A stretch of 64,000 nt of DNA from Paracoccus aerodenitrificans (GTDB taxonomy: Bacteria > Pseudomonadota > Alphaproteobacteria > Rhodobacterales > Rhodobacteraceae), in contig NZ_CP115784.1 of NCBI RefSeq assembly GCF_027913215.1, positions 992,001 through 1,056,000 of the forward strand, given 5' to 3'. This document shows positions 1 to 8,265 of the stretch, in pieces. Under the pieces are notes generated by a model that was not told the origin of the DNA, ran no database searches, and was given only the letters and a program-made list of their open reading frames with translations. The stretch's first letter is position 1. Each line of letters starts with the position of its first letter. Position numbers and translations under genes: made by a program.

Positions 1-2
1 TG

Positions 3-440
3 ATGCTGCGTGCCGAGGGCGCAGAGGATGTCTCGGTCCTGTCCATGCTGGTGCAGGATGCGGTTCTGACCGGCGCGGATATCACCTTCGACCGGACACG
101 GCGTCAACTTACCATGCTGATCAACCGCTTCCGTTGGGAAGATGCGCATGACGCCGAGCGTGAGGGGCGCGATTTCGAACGGGTCCGGGCGCTGCTTGTT
201 GTCTCGGATATTACCGGCCTGCGCAGCGACGGGATCGACCGTGGCAATGCCGATGAGGTACTGTCGCTGCTGGCGCTTGTCTGGCAGCCCGGTGCGGACG
301 GGACGGGTCGGCTGATGCTGGAATTCGCCGGTGATGGAACGATTGCGGTCGATGCGGAATGCGTGTCGATCGATCTGCGCGACGTGACCCGCCCCTATAT
401 CGCACCTTCGGGCCATATGCCCCGCCATGACGACGCGTAG
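3..440 (+). CDS. DUF2948 family protein (5' end probably outside window)
   Basis: Protein of unknown function recognised as the DUF2948 family by its LVQDAV segment near the N-terminus, the LINRFRWED block and the acidic C-terminal part. In Rhodobacterales this gene commonly precedes hisD, as here. The first Met lies at base 3 and only about a dozen residues precede the conserved LVQDAV block, fewer than I expect for the family, so the true start is probably upstream of the window. No catalytic motif is visible. The family call is fairly secure; the function is unknown. Confidence 0.8.
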   Translation: MLRAEGAEDVSVLSMLVQDAVLTGADITFDRTRRQLTMLINRFRWEDAHDAEREGRDFERVRALLVVSDITGLRSDGIDRGNADEVLSLLALVWQPGADGTGRLMLEFAGDGTIAVDAECVSIDLRDVTRPYIAPSGHMPRHDDA

Positions 441-452
441 CGGCGGCGGCAG

Positions 453-986
453 GTGACCGCCGCCTTTCAGCTTTGGCGGCTGACCCCGGATCGCGCCGAG
501 GAATGGCAGGCGATCCGGATTGAGGCGCTGACGCGGGCGCCAGAGGCGTTCGGCTCCAGTCTGGATGACTGGGATGGCCGTCCGCTTGCTGATTTTGCCA
601 AACGGCTTGAGGGATGCGAGATGTGGGCCGCCGGGCCGGGTCCCGGCCAGCCGGCAGCCGTCGCTAGCTGGGAGCGGGATATCTCGCCCGCAGAGCCGGA
701 TCTGGGCTGGGTCATGTCGGTTTATGTCCGCCCCGAATCGCGCGGGCAGGGGCTGGCCGATGCCATTTTCGACCGGATCGCCCGGTCGGCCTCTGCTGCA
801 GGGATGACCCGGCTGGGGCTGCATGTGGGAAGCGGGAATATCCATGCACAATCCCTCTATGAGCGGGTGGGTTTCGTGAAGACCGGCGGTCCGCCCATGC
901 TGAATGAGCGCGGTGTCTGGGAAATCGAGATGCGCCGTATGCTGCGCCCGGCCCTCCGCCACCGGCTCCGTGCGTTGTACGCTTGA
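453..986 (+). CDS. GNAT family N-acetyltransferase
   Basis: A 177-residue acetyltransferase of the GNAT fold, expected to transfer an acetyl group from acetyl-CoA to an unknown amine. The acetyl-CoA loop is seen in VRPESRGQGLADAIFDRI (about residues 92-109), followed by the C-terminal block HAQSLYERVGFVKTG that closes the fold. It starts with GTG 12 bases after the DUF2948 stop, suggesting co-transcription. The C-terminal tail after EMRRML is short and unconserved. The substrate cannot be told from sequence; an alternative reading is an RimI-type protein acetyltransferase. Confidence 0.85.
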   Translation: MTAAFQLWRLTPDRAEEWQAIRIEALTRAPEAFGSSLDDWDGRPLADFAKRLEGCEMWAAGPGPGQPAAVASWERDISPAEPDLGWVMSVYVRPESRGQGLADAIFDRIARSASAAGMTRLGLHVGSGNIHAQSLYERVGFVKTGGPPMLNERGVWEIEMRRMLRPALRHRLRALYA

Positions 987-1033
987 GCGCAGCGTAAGGC
1001 GCGGCTACATATCGCCGACAAAAGGAGCCGTGA

Positions 1034-2353
1034 ATGCCTGTAAGACTGACCACATCCGCCCCCGATTTCGAGGAACGCTTTGCCGGGGTGCTTCAGGCCA
1101 AGCGCGAGGATTCGGGGGATGTCGGTGATGTCGTCGCGGCGATTATCGGCGATGTGCGGGTTCGGGGCGACGAGGCGCTGACAGAATATACCGCGCGTTT
1201 CGACGGGCTGGAGCTGACGGCGGACAGGCTGCGCTTTACCGTTGAGGAAATCGCCGCGCATGTCGCCAAGGTTCCGGCCCGCGAGCGTGAGGCGCTAGAA
1301 CTGGCCGCATCGCGGATCCGGGCCTATCATGAACGTCAGCTGCCTCGCGATGAAAGCTGGACGGATGAGACCGGCGCGATGCTCGGCTGGCGCTGGACGC
1401 CTGTATCCGATGCCGGGCTGTATGTGCCGGGAGGGCAGGCAAGCTATCCTTCGTCGGTGCTGATGAATGCCGTGCCCGCCCGTGTCGCCGGGGTGAGACG
1501 GTTGGTGGTCTGTGTGCCGACACCGCGCGGAGAGGTGAACCCGCTGGTGTTGCTGGCCTGCCAGATCGCCGGCGTGGACGAAATTTACCGCATAGGCGGG
1601 GCGCAGGCGATTGCGGCCATGGCCTATGGCACTGAAACACTGGCTCCGGTCGATAAGATCACCGGCCCCGGCAATGCCTATGTCGCGGCGGCGAAGCGTC
1701 AGGTTTTCGGCAAGGTCGGTATCGACATGATCGCGGGCCCGTCCGAAGTGCTGGTGATCGCGGATGCGGATCAGAACCCGGACTGGATCGCGCTGGATCT
1801 GATGGCGCAAGCTGAACACGACGCCGATGCACAGTCGATCCTGATCACCCCGGATGAGGCGCTGGCGGATGCGGTGAAAAGCGCGGTCGAAACGCTGATC
1901 CCGACTCTGGCGCGGGCAGAGATCGCGGGGGCAAGCTGGCGCGACTATGGGACAGTCATCGTGACGCGCGATCTGGATGAGGCGGCAAGCCTCTCGGACC
2001 GGCTCGCGCCCGAACATCTGGAAATCTGCACCGACGCGCCTGAAGATCTGGCCGGGAAGATCCGGCACGCGGGCGCGATTTTCCTTGGCCCCTATACGCC
2101 GGAAGCCGTGGGGGATTATGTCAGCGGCCCGAACCATGTCCTGCCGACCGCACGTTCGGCCCGGTTTTCCTCGGGCCTCTCGGTGATGGATTTTCTGAAA
2201 CGGACAACGATTGCGCAACTCAGCCCGGGTGCGCTTGCCAGTATCGGGCCTGCGGCGGTCTGCCTTGCCGAATCCGAAGGCCTCGGCGCTCATGGCAGAT
2301 CGGTTTCGGCACGGCTGGAGGTCATCAACCAGAAGCCGAGGCAGGGCTTATGA
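1034..2353 (+). CDS. hisD: Histidinol dehydrogenase
   Basis: Catalyses the last two steps of histidine synthesis, oxidising L-histidinol to L-histidine with two NAD+ and one zinc ion, in the cytoplasm. At 439 residues it has normal length. Seen motifs include GPGNAYVAAAKR, AGPSEVLVIAD, the AEHDADAQS zinc-site region, the catalytic APEHLEI pair (Glu327/His328, matching Glu326/His327 of the E. coli enzyme) and SGPNHVLPT. The start follows a purine-rich AAAGGAG sequence. Other his genes are not nearby, normal for alphaproteobacteria. The stop overlaps the next start by 4 bases (ATGA), implying translational coupling. Confidence 0.97.
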   Translation: MPVRLTTSAPDFEERFAGVLQAKREDSGDVGDVVAAIIGDVRVRGDEALTEYTARFDGLELTADRLRFTVEEIAAHVAKVPAREREALELAASRIRAYHERQLPRDESWTDETGAMLGWRWTPVSDAGLYVPGGQASYPSSVLMNAVPARVAGVRRLVVCVPTPRGEVNPLVLLACQIAGVDEIYRIGGAQAIAAMAYGTETLAPVDKITGPGNAYVAAAKRQVFGKVGIDMIAGPSEVLVIADADQNPDWIALDLMAQAEHDADAQSILITPDEALADAVKSAVETLIPTLARAEIAGASWRDYGTVIVTRDLDEAASLSDRLAPEHLEICTDAPEDLAGKIRHAGAIFLGPYTPEAVGDYVSGPNHVLPTARSARFSSGLSVMDFLKRTTIAQLSPGALASIGPAAVCLAESEGLGAHGRSVSARLEVINQKPRQGL

Positions 2354-2613
2354 TCGACGCTGCACCCTATATCGGCTATGCCGCCGCGATCCTCGGAACG
2401 GTCTGCTGGGTTCCTCAGCTTGTCAGAACACTTGGCACACGGATGGTCCGCGACATATCCCTGTGGACCACGATCCTGTTATTCGTCACCATGAGCCTGT
2501 GGTTCTGCTATGGCCTGTTACTGAACGCCTGGCCCATCATCATCGCCAATCTGCTGAGCGGATCGGCCGTTGCCTTATTGTTGTTTGCGAAGATCGCCTG
2601 GGGGAAACCATGA
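2350..2613 (+). CDS. SemiSWEET-like PQ-loop membrane protein
   Basis: An 87-residue protein with three predicted membrane helices (about residues 8-26, 37-56 and 63-83), a proline-glutamine pair at residues 22-23 in helix 1 and no signal peptide. This is the size and layout of bacterial SemiSWEET proteins, which dimerise to form a six-helix sugar channel in the inner membrane. It overlaps hisD by 4 bases and the next gene also by 4 bases (ATGA at 2610-2613), so the three are read as one operon. The transported substrate is unknown; assignment is from fold pattern and length. Confidence 0.78.
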   Translation: MIDAAPYIGYAAAILGTVCWVPQLVRTLGTRMVRDISLWTTILLFVTMSLWFCYGLLLNAWPIIIANLLSGSAVALLLFAKIAWGKP

Positions 2614-3090
2614 GCCGTATTTCAAAGATCGAGATCGATGACAGCGCCATACCGCCTGCCTCGCCCGAGGTCATGCAAGAGCGCAAGGTCGCGATTTACG
2701 ACCTGCTTGAGGAAAACAGCTTCGGCATTCCGCCCCGAGACGGCCATGATATCCCGAACGGCCCCTATGCGCTGTCTCTGGCGATCCGTGACGGGCGGCT
2801 GGTTTTCGATATCGCCACCGAAACCGAAGAGAAAGTCGCCGAGTTTTCACCTGTCCCTTGGCCCGTTCAGGCAGGTGGTGAAAGATTATTTCCAGATCTG
2901 CGACAGCTATTACGATGCGGTCAGGAACCTGCCTCCGGCCAAGATCGAGGCGATAGACATGGCCCGCCGCGGTATCCATAACGAAGGCGCCCGGACGCTT
3001 CAGGAAAGGCTGGAAGGTAAGGCAGAGGTGGATGAACACACCTCGCGACGCCTGTTCACCCTGATTTGCGCACTGATCCCTCAGGCGTGA
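2610..3090 (+). pseudogene. UPF0262 family gene with a +1 frameshift
   Basis: The N-terminal half starts at ATG 2610 ([16 protein letters not shown]) and stays in frame to about 2843 (EKVAEF). The family sequence then continues one frame over as [16 protein letters not shown] to the end [13 protein letters not shown] tail at 3090. The join falls in a run of four T at 2844-2847; three T would restore one reading frame of about 159 codons, the usual size for UPF0262. Function of the family is unknown; it normally sits between hisD and a low-molecular-weight phosphatase, as here. The break may be a real mutation, slippage-tolerated expression, or a sequencing error in the homopolymer. Confidence 0.85.
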
Positions 3091-3093
3091 CTC

Positions 3094-3552
3094 ATGTCCG
3101 GGCAGATCCCCAATTCGGTGCTGTTCTGCTGCGATCATAACGCTGTCCGCTCGCCAATGGCCGAGGGGATGATGAAGAAATTCTATGGCCATGCCGCTTA
3201 TGTCCAGTCGGCGGGGGTCAGGAACGATCTGGAAATCGACGGGTTCGCGATTGCCGTCTGTCAGGAACTCGGCGTGGAGTTGTCGCGCCACCGCTCACGC
3301 AGTTTCGAAGAGATGCAAAGCTGGGGAGACGATCTCAGCAGTTTCGACCTGATCATCGCCCTGTCGCCCGCATCGCAGCGTCAGGCGATCGAGCTGACCC
3401 GGCATGCGCATCTCGATATCGAATACTGGCCGGTCATGGACCCGACCGGTCTGGCCGAGGGGCGTGACGCGGTTCTGCAGAAATATCGCGAGGCCCGGGA
3501 CCAGATCCGCACGCGCATGATCGACCGTTTCGGCACACCTGTGGACTCATAG
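3094..3552 (+). CDS. Low-molecular-weight protein-tyrosine-phosphatase/arsenate-reductase-like protein
   Basis: A 152-residue cytoplasmic protein with the phosphate-binding loop C-x5-R-S formed by CDHNAVRS (Cys13 to Arg19) close to the N-terminus, and a late MDPTG segment that supplies the general-acid Asp-Pro of this fold. Family members either dephosphorylate tyrosine or use the same scaffold for arsenate reduction; the loop here differs from the classical GNxCRS form, so the substrate is uncertain. It lies 3 bases after the UPF0262 gene and is part of the conserved hisD-UPF0262-phosphatase order of Rhodobacterales. infA, the usual next gene, is absent. Confidence 0.85.
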   Translation: MSGQIPNSVLFCCDHNAVRSPMAEGMMKKFYGHAAYVQSAGVRNDLEIDGFAIAVCQELGVELSRHRSRSFEEMQSWGDDLSSFDLIIALSPASQRQAIELTRHAHLDIEYWPVMDPTGLAEGRDAVLQKYREARDQIRTRMIDRFGTPVDS

Positions 3553-3596
3553 CCGACGAACAGGCGATAAACGGAGATGAAAAAGGGGAGAGTTTC

Positions 3597-4787
3597 ATGT
3601 CCATAAGCGATCCGGTGGTCATCGTCAGTGCGGCCCGTACGCCGATGGGCGGGTTTCAGGGCGATTTCGCAAGCTTGCCCGCCGCAGATCTGGGAGCGGC
3701 GGCAATCGGGGCCGCGATTGAGCGCAGCGGTGTCGCCGCCGATCAGGTTCAGGAAGTCATCATGGGCTGCGTGCTGCCCGCCGGTCAGGGGCAGGCTCCG
3801 GCGCGGCAGGCGGCCCTCGGCGCGGGGCTGCCCTTCGGCACCGGGGCCACGACGATCAACAAGATGTGCGGGTCTGGCATGAAAGCCGCGATGCTGGCGC
3901 ATGATCTGCTTCTTGCGGGCAGTGCCGATATCGCCGTGGCGGGCGGGATGGAGAGCATGTCGAACGCCCCTTATCTGCTACCCAAATCGCGCGAGGGGAT
4001 GCGCATGGGGCATGGTCAGGTGCTGGATCACATGTTTCTCGACGGGCTGGAGGACGCCTATGACAAGGGCCGCCTCATGGGCACATTCGCCGAGGATTGT
4101 GCGCAATCCTATGGTTTCACCCGGCAAGAGCAGGATGATTTCGCCATCGAATCCCTGACCCGCGCCCAGAATGCCATCAGTGGCGGGCAGTTCGCCCGGG
4201 AAATCACTCCGGTGACGGTCAGCAGTCGTAAGGGCGATGTGGTGGTCGGGATCGATGAACAGCCCGGCAAGGCGCGGATGGACAAGATTCCGACGCTGAA
4301 GCCCGCCTTCCGCAAGGATGGGACGGTGACGGCGGCGAACTCATCGTCGATTTCGGACGGGGCTGCGGCGATGGTCCTGATGCGGCGCAGCCGGGCCGAG
4401 CGGCTGGGTCTGACGCCTCTGGCGGTGATTGCCGGTCATGCGACCTATGCCGACAAGCCAAGCCTGTTCCCGACCGCTCCGGTCGGTGCGATGAAATATC
4501 TGGCCGAGCGGACCGGATGGGATCTGGCCGATGTCGATCTGTTCGAAATCAACGAGGCCTTCGCTGTCGTCACAATGGCCGCGATGCGCGATCTGGACCT
4601 GCCGCATGACAAGGTGAACATTCATGGCGGCGCATGCGCTCTGGGTCATCCCATCGGTGCATCAGGTGCGCGGGTCATGGTGACGCTGCTTGCGGCACTT
4701 GAGACCTACGGCAAGACGCGCGGCGTGGCGTCACTGTGCATCGGAGGTGGTGAGGCGACTGCTGTGGCGATTGAGCGGGTGAGTTGA
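3597..4787 (+). CDS. Acetyl-CoA acetyltransferase (thiolase)
   Basis: A 396-residue biosynthetic-type thiolase that condenses two acetyl-CoA to acetoacetyl-CoA, or runs in reverse. The nucleophile Cys91 is in NKMCGSGMKA, the catalytic His351 in ALGHPIGASGAR and the second Cys381 in SLCIGGGEA; NEAFAV is also present. The start has a strong ribosome site (GGGGAGAG). It is monocistronic here, without phaB or CoA-transferase neighbours, so the pathway (polyhydroxybutyrate, ketone-body or amino-acid degradation) cannot be fixed. A second thiolase lies at 61337-62548. It occupies the place where infA is normally found. Confidence 0.93.
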   Translation: MSISDPVVIVSAARTPMGGFQGDFASLPAADLGAAAIGAAIERSGVAADQVQEVIMGCVLPAGQGQAPARQAALGAGLPFGTGATTINKMCGSGMKAAMLAHDLLLAGSADIAVAGGMESMSNAPYLLPKSREGMRMGHGQVLDHMFLDGLEDAYDKGRLMGTFAEDCAQSYGFTRQEQDDFAIESLTRAQNAISGGQFAREITPVTVSSRKGDVVVGIDEQPGKARMDKIPTLKPAFRKDGTVTAANSSSISDGAAAMVLMRRSRAERLGLTPLAVIAGHATYADKPSLFPTAPVGAMKYLAERTGWDLADVDLFEINEAFAVVTMAAMRDLDLPHDKVNIHGGACALGHPIGASGARVMVTLLAALETYGKTRGVASLCIGGGEATAVAIERVS

Positions 4788-4990
4788 GGTGGCGCGGGTG
4801 TATTGATTAAGCAGCCCCGGTTTTTCTGCGGAAGGCTTGGGTTCGGGGTCGTGCAATGGTGGGTTAGGGTCCAATTTGACCGATGCTGCGGGGTACTCGA
4901 AGGTCAACTTTTCACCGATGCCTGACCTCCTTGATGTAAGGGCGACGACAGCACTTGGTGCCAATCCAGAACGCAAGAAAGTCCGGTTAA

Positions 4991-5296
4991 ATGCCTATCA
5001 ATATTTCATGGATCACCGAGATGTTCCCTGCTGCAACTGTAGTGCGTGGCGCAGACTGCAATGAGGTTCATTTCTCGAATGCTGAGGACTTTCTTGGGTG
5101 CCTGGCTCTCTTTAAGATCAAACAGGATCCATATTGGTCTCAAGAAGCAGGTGGTTCAGGATGGCTCTTTCGGGGCCATTGGGATGCCAATTGGTCGATG
5201 TTGCCCTCGGCACACCGCGGCGATCAACCCTTTGCGGAATTCGGCTTCAGTCTCCCGGACCGGGATAAGACCTCTAGGCTCAGGACTCGTTCTTGA
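4991..5296 (+). pseudogene. FRG-domain protein, 5' fragment cut by IS element
   Basis: About 94 host-encoded residues are followed by entry into the IS element at 5274 and a stop at 5296. The segment SGWLFRGHWDANWSMLPSAH (about residues 56-75) matches the hallmark of FRG domains, which are named after the Phe/Leu-Arg-Gly motif and are found in proteins of mostly unknown function, some linked to phage defence. The rest of the domain is missing, so the fragment is unlikely to be active. If one CTAG copy is removed together with the IS, the frame continues only about 15 codons on the far side, so the 3' part seems to have been lost or was already gone. Confidence 0.7.
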
Positions 5297-6120
5297 TCAT
5301 AACCAGAAGATGACGGTCGCGGCGAGCAGGATTGCAGAGAAGAAGGTCTCGGGGCAACGGTCGTATCGGGTGGCGACGCGCCTCCAATCCTTGAGTCGGC
5401 CGAACATGATTTCGATGCGGTTGCGGCGTTTGTAGCGCCGCTTGTCGTATTTGACGGGTTTCTTGCGCGACTTCCGACCCGGGATGCAAACCTTTATCCC
5501 CTTGTTTTTCAAGGCATCTCTGAACCAGTCGGCATCATAGCCCCGATCGGCCAGCAGCCAATCCGCCTCCGGCAGGCTGTTCAGAAGTGCCGCTGCCCCG
5601 GTGTAATCACTGACTTGTCCGGCGGACATGAAGAACCCTATCGGGCGGCCCTTCGCGTCGGTGACGGCGTGCAGTTTCGTGTTCATGCCGCCTTTCGTTC
5701 GCCCGATCTGGCGCCCGCGCCCCCTTTTTTGACCCGCAGGCTCGAGGCCGTGCGGTGCGCTTTCAGATAGGTCGCGTCGATCATGATCGTATTGTGTTCG
5801 GCGCTCTCGGCGGCGAGGCCCACCATGATCCGGGCGAAGGTCCCGTTCTCGCTCCAGCGCTTCCAGCGGTTGTAGAGCGTCTTGGCGGGGCCGTAGTCCG
5901 TCGGCGCGTCGCACCATCGCAAGCCATTACGATTGATGAATATTATGCCGCTCAGCACACGCCGGTCGTCAACGCGTGGCTTGCCGTGGGATTTCGGGAA
6001 ATAGGGTTTCAGACGCTCCATCTGCGCGTCAGTCAGCCAGAAAAGGTTGCTCATAAATCAGGTCTCCTTGCAGAGCCTGAATCACGCAAACAGCCCGAAA
6101 TCAATGGGTCTGGAGCCTAG
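5274..6120 (-). mobile_element. IS5-family insertion sequence (IS427-like)
   Basis: About 847 bases bounded by CTAG at both outer ends (5274-5277 and 6117-6120). The imperfect terminal inverted repeats begin CTAGGCTC on the left and, read inward on the other strand, CTAGGCTCCAGACCC on the right. Inside are two overlapping transposase frames on the minus strand. This size, the CTAG/TA-type target and the two-frame transposase fit the IS427 group of the IS5 family. It is inserted in an FRG-domain gene. Whether CTAG is part of the element or a target duplication cannot be settled here. Confidence 0.88.
5297..6054 (-). CDS. IS5-family DDE transposase, made by -1 frameshift (orfA 5683-6054, orfB 5297-5917)
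   Basis: OrfA (123 residues, start 6054) carries the N-terminal DUF4096-like part (LTDAQMERLKPYFPK) and the first catalytic Asp in MIDATYLKAHR. OrfB carries the second Asp in LADRGYDADW and the Glu in RIEIMFGRLKDWRRVA. The frames overlap at a run of six A followed by G on the coding strand (5724-5730), a standard slippery site; a -1 shift there gives one protein of about 252 residues (..VKKRGRG..). All three DDE residues are present, so the element may still be active. Confidence 0.88.
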
Positions 6121-6255
6121 TCTTGACAATGTATCAGCCACGTTGAGGTATCGACATTGGCTTTCTGCGCCATGACCGGCAACCGACCAGGATGGAATTA
6201 GACATTTGTCGCTTGGAAATGACCGGCAGTAAAGTCCCGCATAGCCCCCTTTGAA

Positions 6256-6285
6256 CAAAACCGCCCTCGCAGTTCCCCGCGAGGG
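6256..6285 (-). terminator. Candidate terminator after edd
   Basis: A 7-bp perfect stem (CCCTCGC at 6264-6270 with GCGAGGG at 6279-6285) is followed on the minus strand by CGG and four T. It lies about 40 bases beyond the edd stop and reads in the right direction. Short stem, so only moderate support. The rest of 6121-6325 holds no gene that I can recognise. Confidence 0.5.
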
Positions 6286-6325
6286 AGCTGACCCTGCTGA
6301 ACGTCACCGAGCGGATCAGCACCCC

Positions 6326-8128
6326 CTATAGGATCGCGCAGGCTCCTTCGGTCGAATCGCTGGCAGCGGCGCGGAACACGCCGAACATCTCGCGGCCCAT
6401 GCCGTATTGGTTGCCGGACAGATCGGCCGTCGCGCAATCGCGGCTGTCGAAATCATCGGCCTGACATTCGATGCGGCCGCTGACCGCGTCCAGCCGGACG
6501 ATGTCGCCGTCTCGCACCTTGGCGATGGGTCCGCCATTCGCGGCTTCGGGCGCGATATGTATCGCCGCCGGCACCTTGCCGGATGCGCCCGACATCCGCC
6601 CATCCGTCACAAGCGCGACTTTCAGCCCGCGATCCTGAAGCACCGCCAGAATCGGGGTCAGCGAATGCAGTTCCGGCATGCCATTCGCAGCCGGACCCTG
6701 AAAGCGGACGACGACGATCGTGTCTTCGGTGAACTCTCCGGCGCGGAAGGCGTCTTTCACCTGTTCCTGATCGGTAAAGACGCGGGCAGGGGCTTCGATG
6801 ATATGACGCTCAGGGGCCACGGCAGAGACCTTGATGACGCCCCTTCCCATATTGCCCTGAAGCTGCTTCAGCCCGCCGGTCGGCGCAAAAGCGTCGCTGG
6901 CCGGGCGCAGGATCTTGTCGTTCTGGGATTCGGACGGACCGTCTTCCCAGACCACGCGCCCACCGCGCATCTTCGGCTCGGTCGTATAGCGGTCCAGACC
7001 GCCGCCCGCGATGGTGCGGACATCCTCGTGCAGAAGCCCTGCTTCCAGCAGGTGGCGGATCATGTATCCAAGCCCGCCCGCGGCATGGAAATGGTTCACG
7101 TCGGCCAGACCGTTTGGATAGACCCGTGCCATCAGCGGGACGGTTTCGGAAATATCGTGGAAATCCTCGATATCCAGAAGCACGCCCGCCGCCCGCGCCA
7201 TTGCCGGAAGATGGAGAACCAGATTGGTTGACCCTCCGGTCGCCATCAGCCCGACAATACCGTTCACGAAGGCGCGTTCGTCCAGAACCTCGCCGACGGG
7301 AAGATAATCATTCCCCAGCCGGGTGATCGCCGCCGCGCGTTCCACCGCCGCGCCGGTCAGCGCATCGCGCATTTCGGTGCCGGGATTGACGAAGCTCGAT
7401 CCGGGCAGATGCAGCCCCATGAATTCCATCAGCATCTGGTTCGAGTTCGCCGTGCCGTAGAAGGTGCAGGTGCCGGGTGAATGATATGAGGCCATCTCGG
7501 CTTCCATCAGCCTGTCGCGCCCGACCTCTCCGCTGGCGAATTGCTGGCGCACGCGGGATTTTTCGTCATTGGGCAGACCCGAGGGCATGGGGCCTGCGGG
7601 AACGAAGACCGAGGGGACATGCCCGAACGTGGCTGCCGCAATCACCAGACCGGGCACGATCTTGTCGCAAACGCCCAGATACATGGCCGAATCGAACGTG
7701 TCATGCGACATCGCCACACTCGCGGCAAGGGCGATGACATCGCGCGAAAACAGCGACAGCTCCATCCCCGCCCGGCCCTGAGTCACCCCGTCGCACATGG
7801 CAGGCACCCCGCCCGCGACCTGCGCGGTCGCTCCGGCCCGGGCGGCAGCCTCGCGGATCAGATCGGGAAAACGCTCATACGGTTTATGGGCGGAAAGCAT
7901 ATCATTATAGGCGGTGACAATGCCGATATTCGGCTTTCTGGTCGTCGCCAGTTCGTCCTTGTTCGGCATCCCGGCATAGGCATGCGCCTGATTGCCACAA
8001 GAGAGATGCGCCCGGCGCGGCCCGTCCTCGGCAGCCTTGGCCATGCGGTCGAGATAGGCGGGGCGGGATGTGGCAGAGCGTTCCCGGATCCGGTCGGTCA
8101 CGCGGTCGATGGTGCTGTGTAATGTCAT
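6326..8128 (-). CDS. edd: Phosphogluconate dehydratase
   Basis: First committed Entner-Doudoroff enzyme: dehydrates 6-phosphogluconate to 2-keto-3-deoxy-6-phosphogluconate using an iron-sulfur cluster. The IlvD/Edd signature [11 protein letters not shown] and the second signature around [20 protein letters not shown] are both present. The start at 8128 ([10 protein letters not shown]) is preferred over the upstream in-frame ATG because a GGGAGA ribosome site lies just before it and the product is then 600 residues, the usual length. It is transcribed away from the methyltransferase-zwf operon, and a LacI-type palindrome sits about 50 bases upstream of its start, suggesting carbon-source control shared with zwf. 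Confidence 0.96.
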   Translation of the reverse strand: MTLHSTIDRVTDRIRERSATSRPAYLDRMAKAAEDGPRRAHLSCGNQAHAYAGMPNKDELATTRKPNIGIVTAYNDMLSAHKPYERFPDLIREAAARAGATAQVAGGVPAMCDGVTQGRAGMELSLFSRDVIALAASVAMSHDTFDSAMYLGVCDKIVPGLVIAAATFGHVPSVFVPAGPMPSGLPNDEKSRVRQQFASGEVGRDRLMEAEMASYHSPGTCTFYGTANSNQMLMEFMGLHLPGSSFVNPGTEMRDALTGAAVERAAAITRLGNDYLPVGEVLDERAFVNGIVGLMATGGSTNLVLHLPAMARAAGVLLDIEDFHDISETVPLMARVYPNGLADVNHFHAAGGLGYMIRHLLEAGLLHEDVRTIAGGGLDRYTTEPKMRGGRVVWEDGPSESQNDKILRPASDAFAPTGGLKQLQGNMGRGVIKVSAVAPERHIIEAPARVFTDQEQVKDAFRAGEFTEDTIVVVRFQGPAANGMPELHSLTPILAVLQDRGLKVALVTDGRMSGASGKVPAAIHIAPEAANGGPIAKVRDGDIVRLDAVSGRIECQADDFDSRDCATADLSGNQYGMGREMFGVFRAAASDSTEGACAIL

Positions 8129-8177
8129 GGCTGTCTCCCGTGGATGGGCAGAAAAATGGCTTGGATGCACTGTATCC

Positions 8178-8192
8178 TGTTAGCGGTAACTA
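8178..8192. promoter_or_regulatory. LacI-type operator candidate in the edd/methyltransferase intergenic region
   Basis: TGTTAGCGGTAACTA is a near-palindrome (GTTA, four central bases with CG in the middle, TAAC). Similar sites lie upstream of zwf and the class I aldolase gene. The central CG flanked by A/T is typical of LacI-family operators, and the gene set resembles the regulon of the alphaproteobacterial carbon regulator CceR. The link to CceR is inferred; the regulator gene is not in the window. Confidence 0.55.
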
Positions 8193-8265
8193 TTCAATGC
8201 CTGCTGGATGGTCTTGTCGAAAGGCCGGGTGCGTGTCACATCGGGGGCAAGTGAAAGGACCCGTC

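Noticed and set aside
4731-4976. 81-codon minus-strand frame beside the thiolase
   Set aside because: Overlaps the thiolase 3' end, has no family match, and the residues look random.
6121-6325. Small minus-strand frames between the IS and edd
   Set aside because: Short, no recognised domain and not conserved in pattern; more likely remnant DNA.
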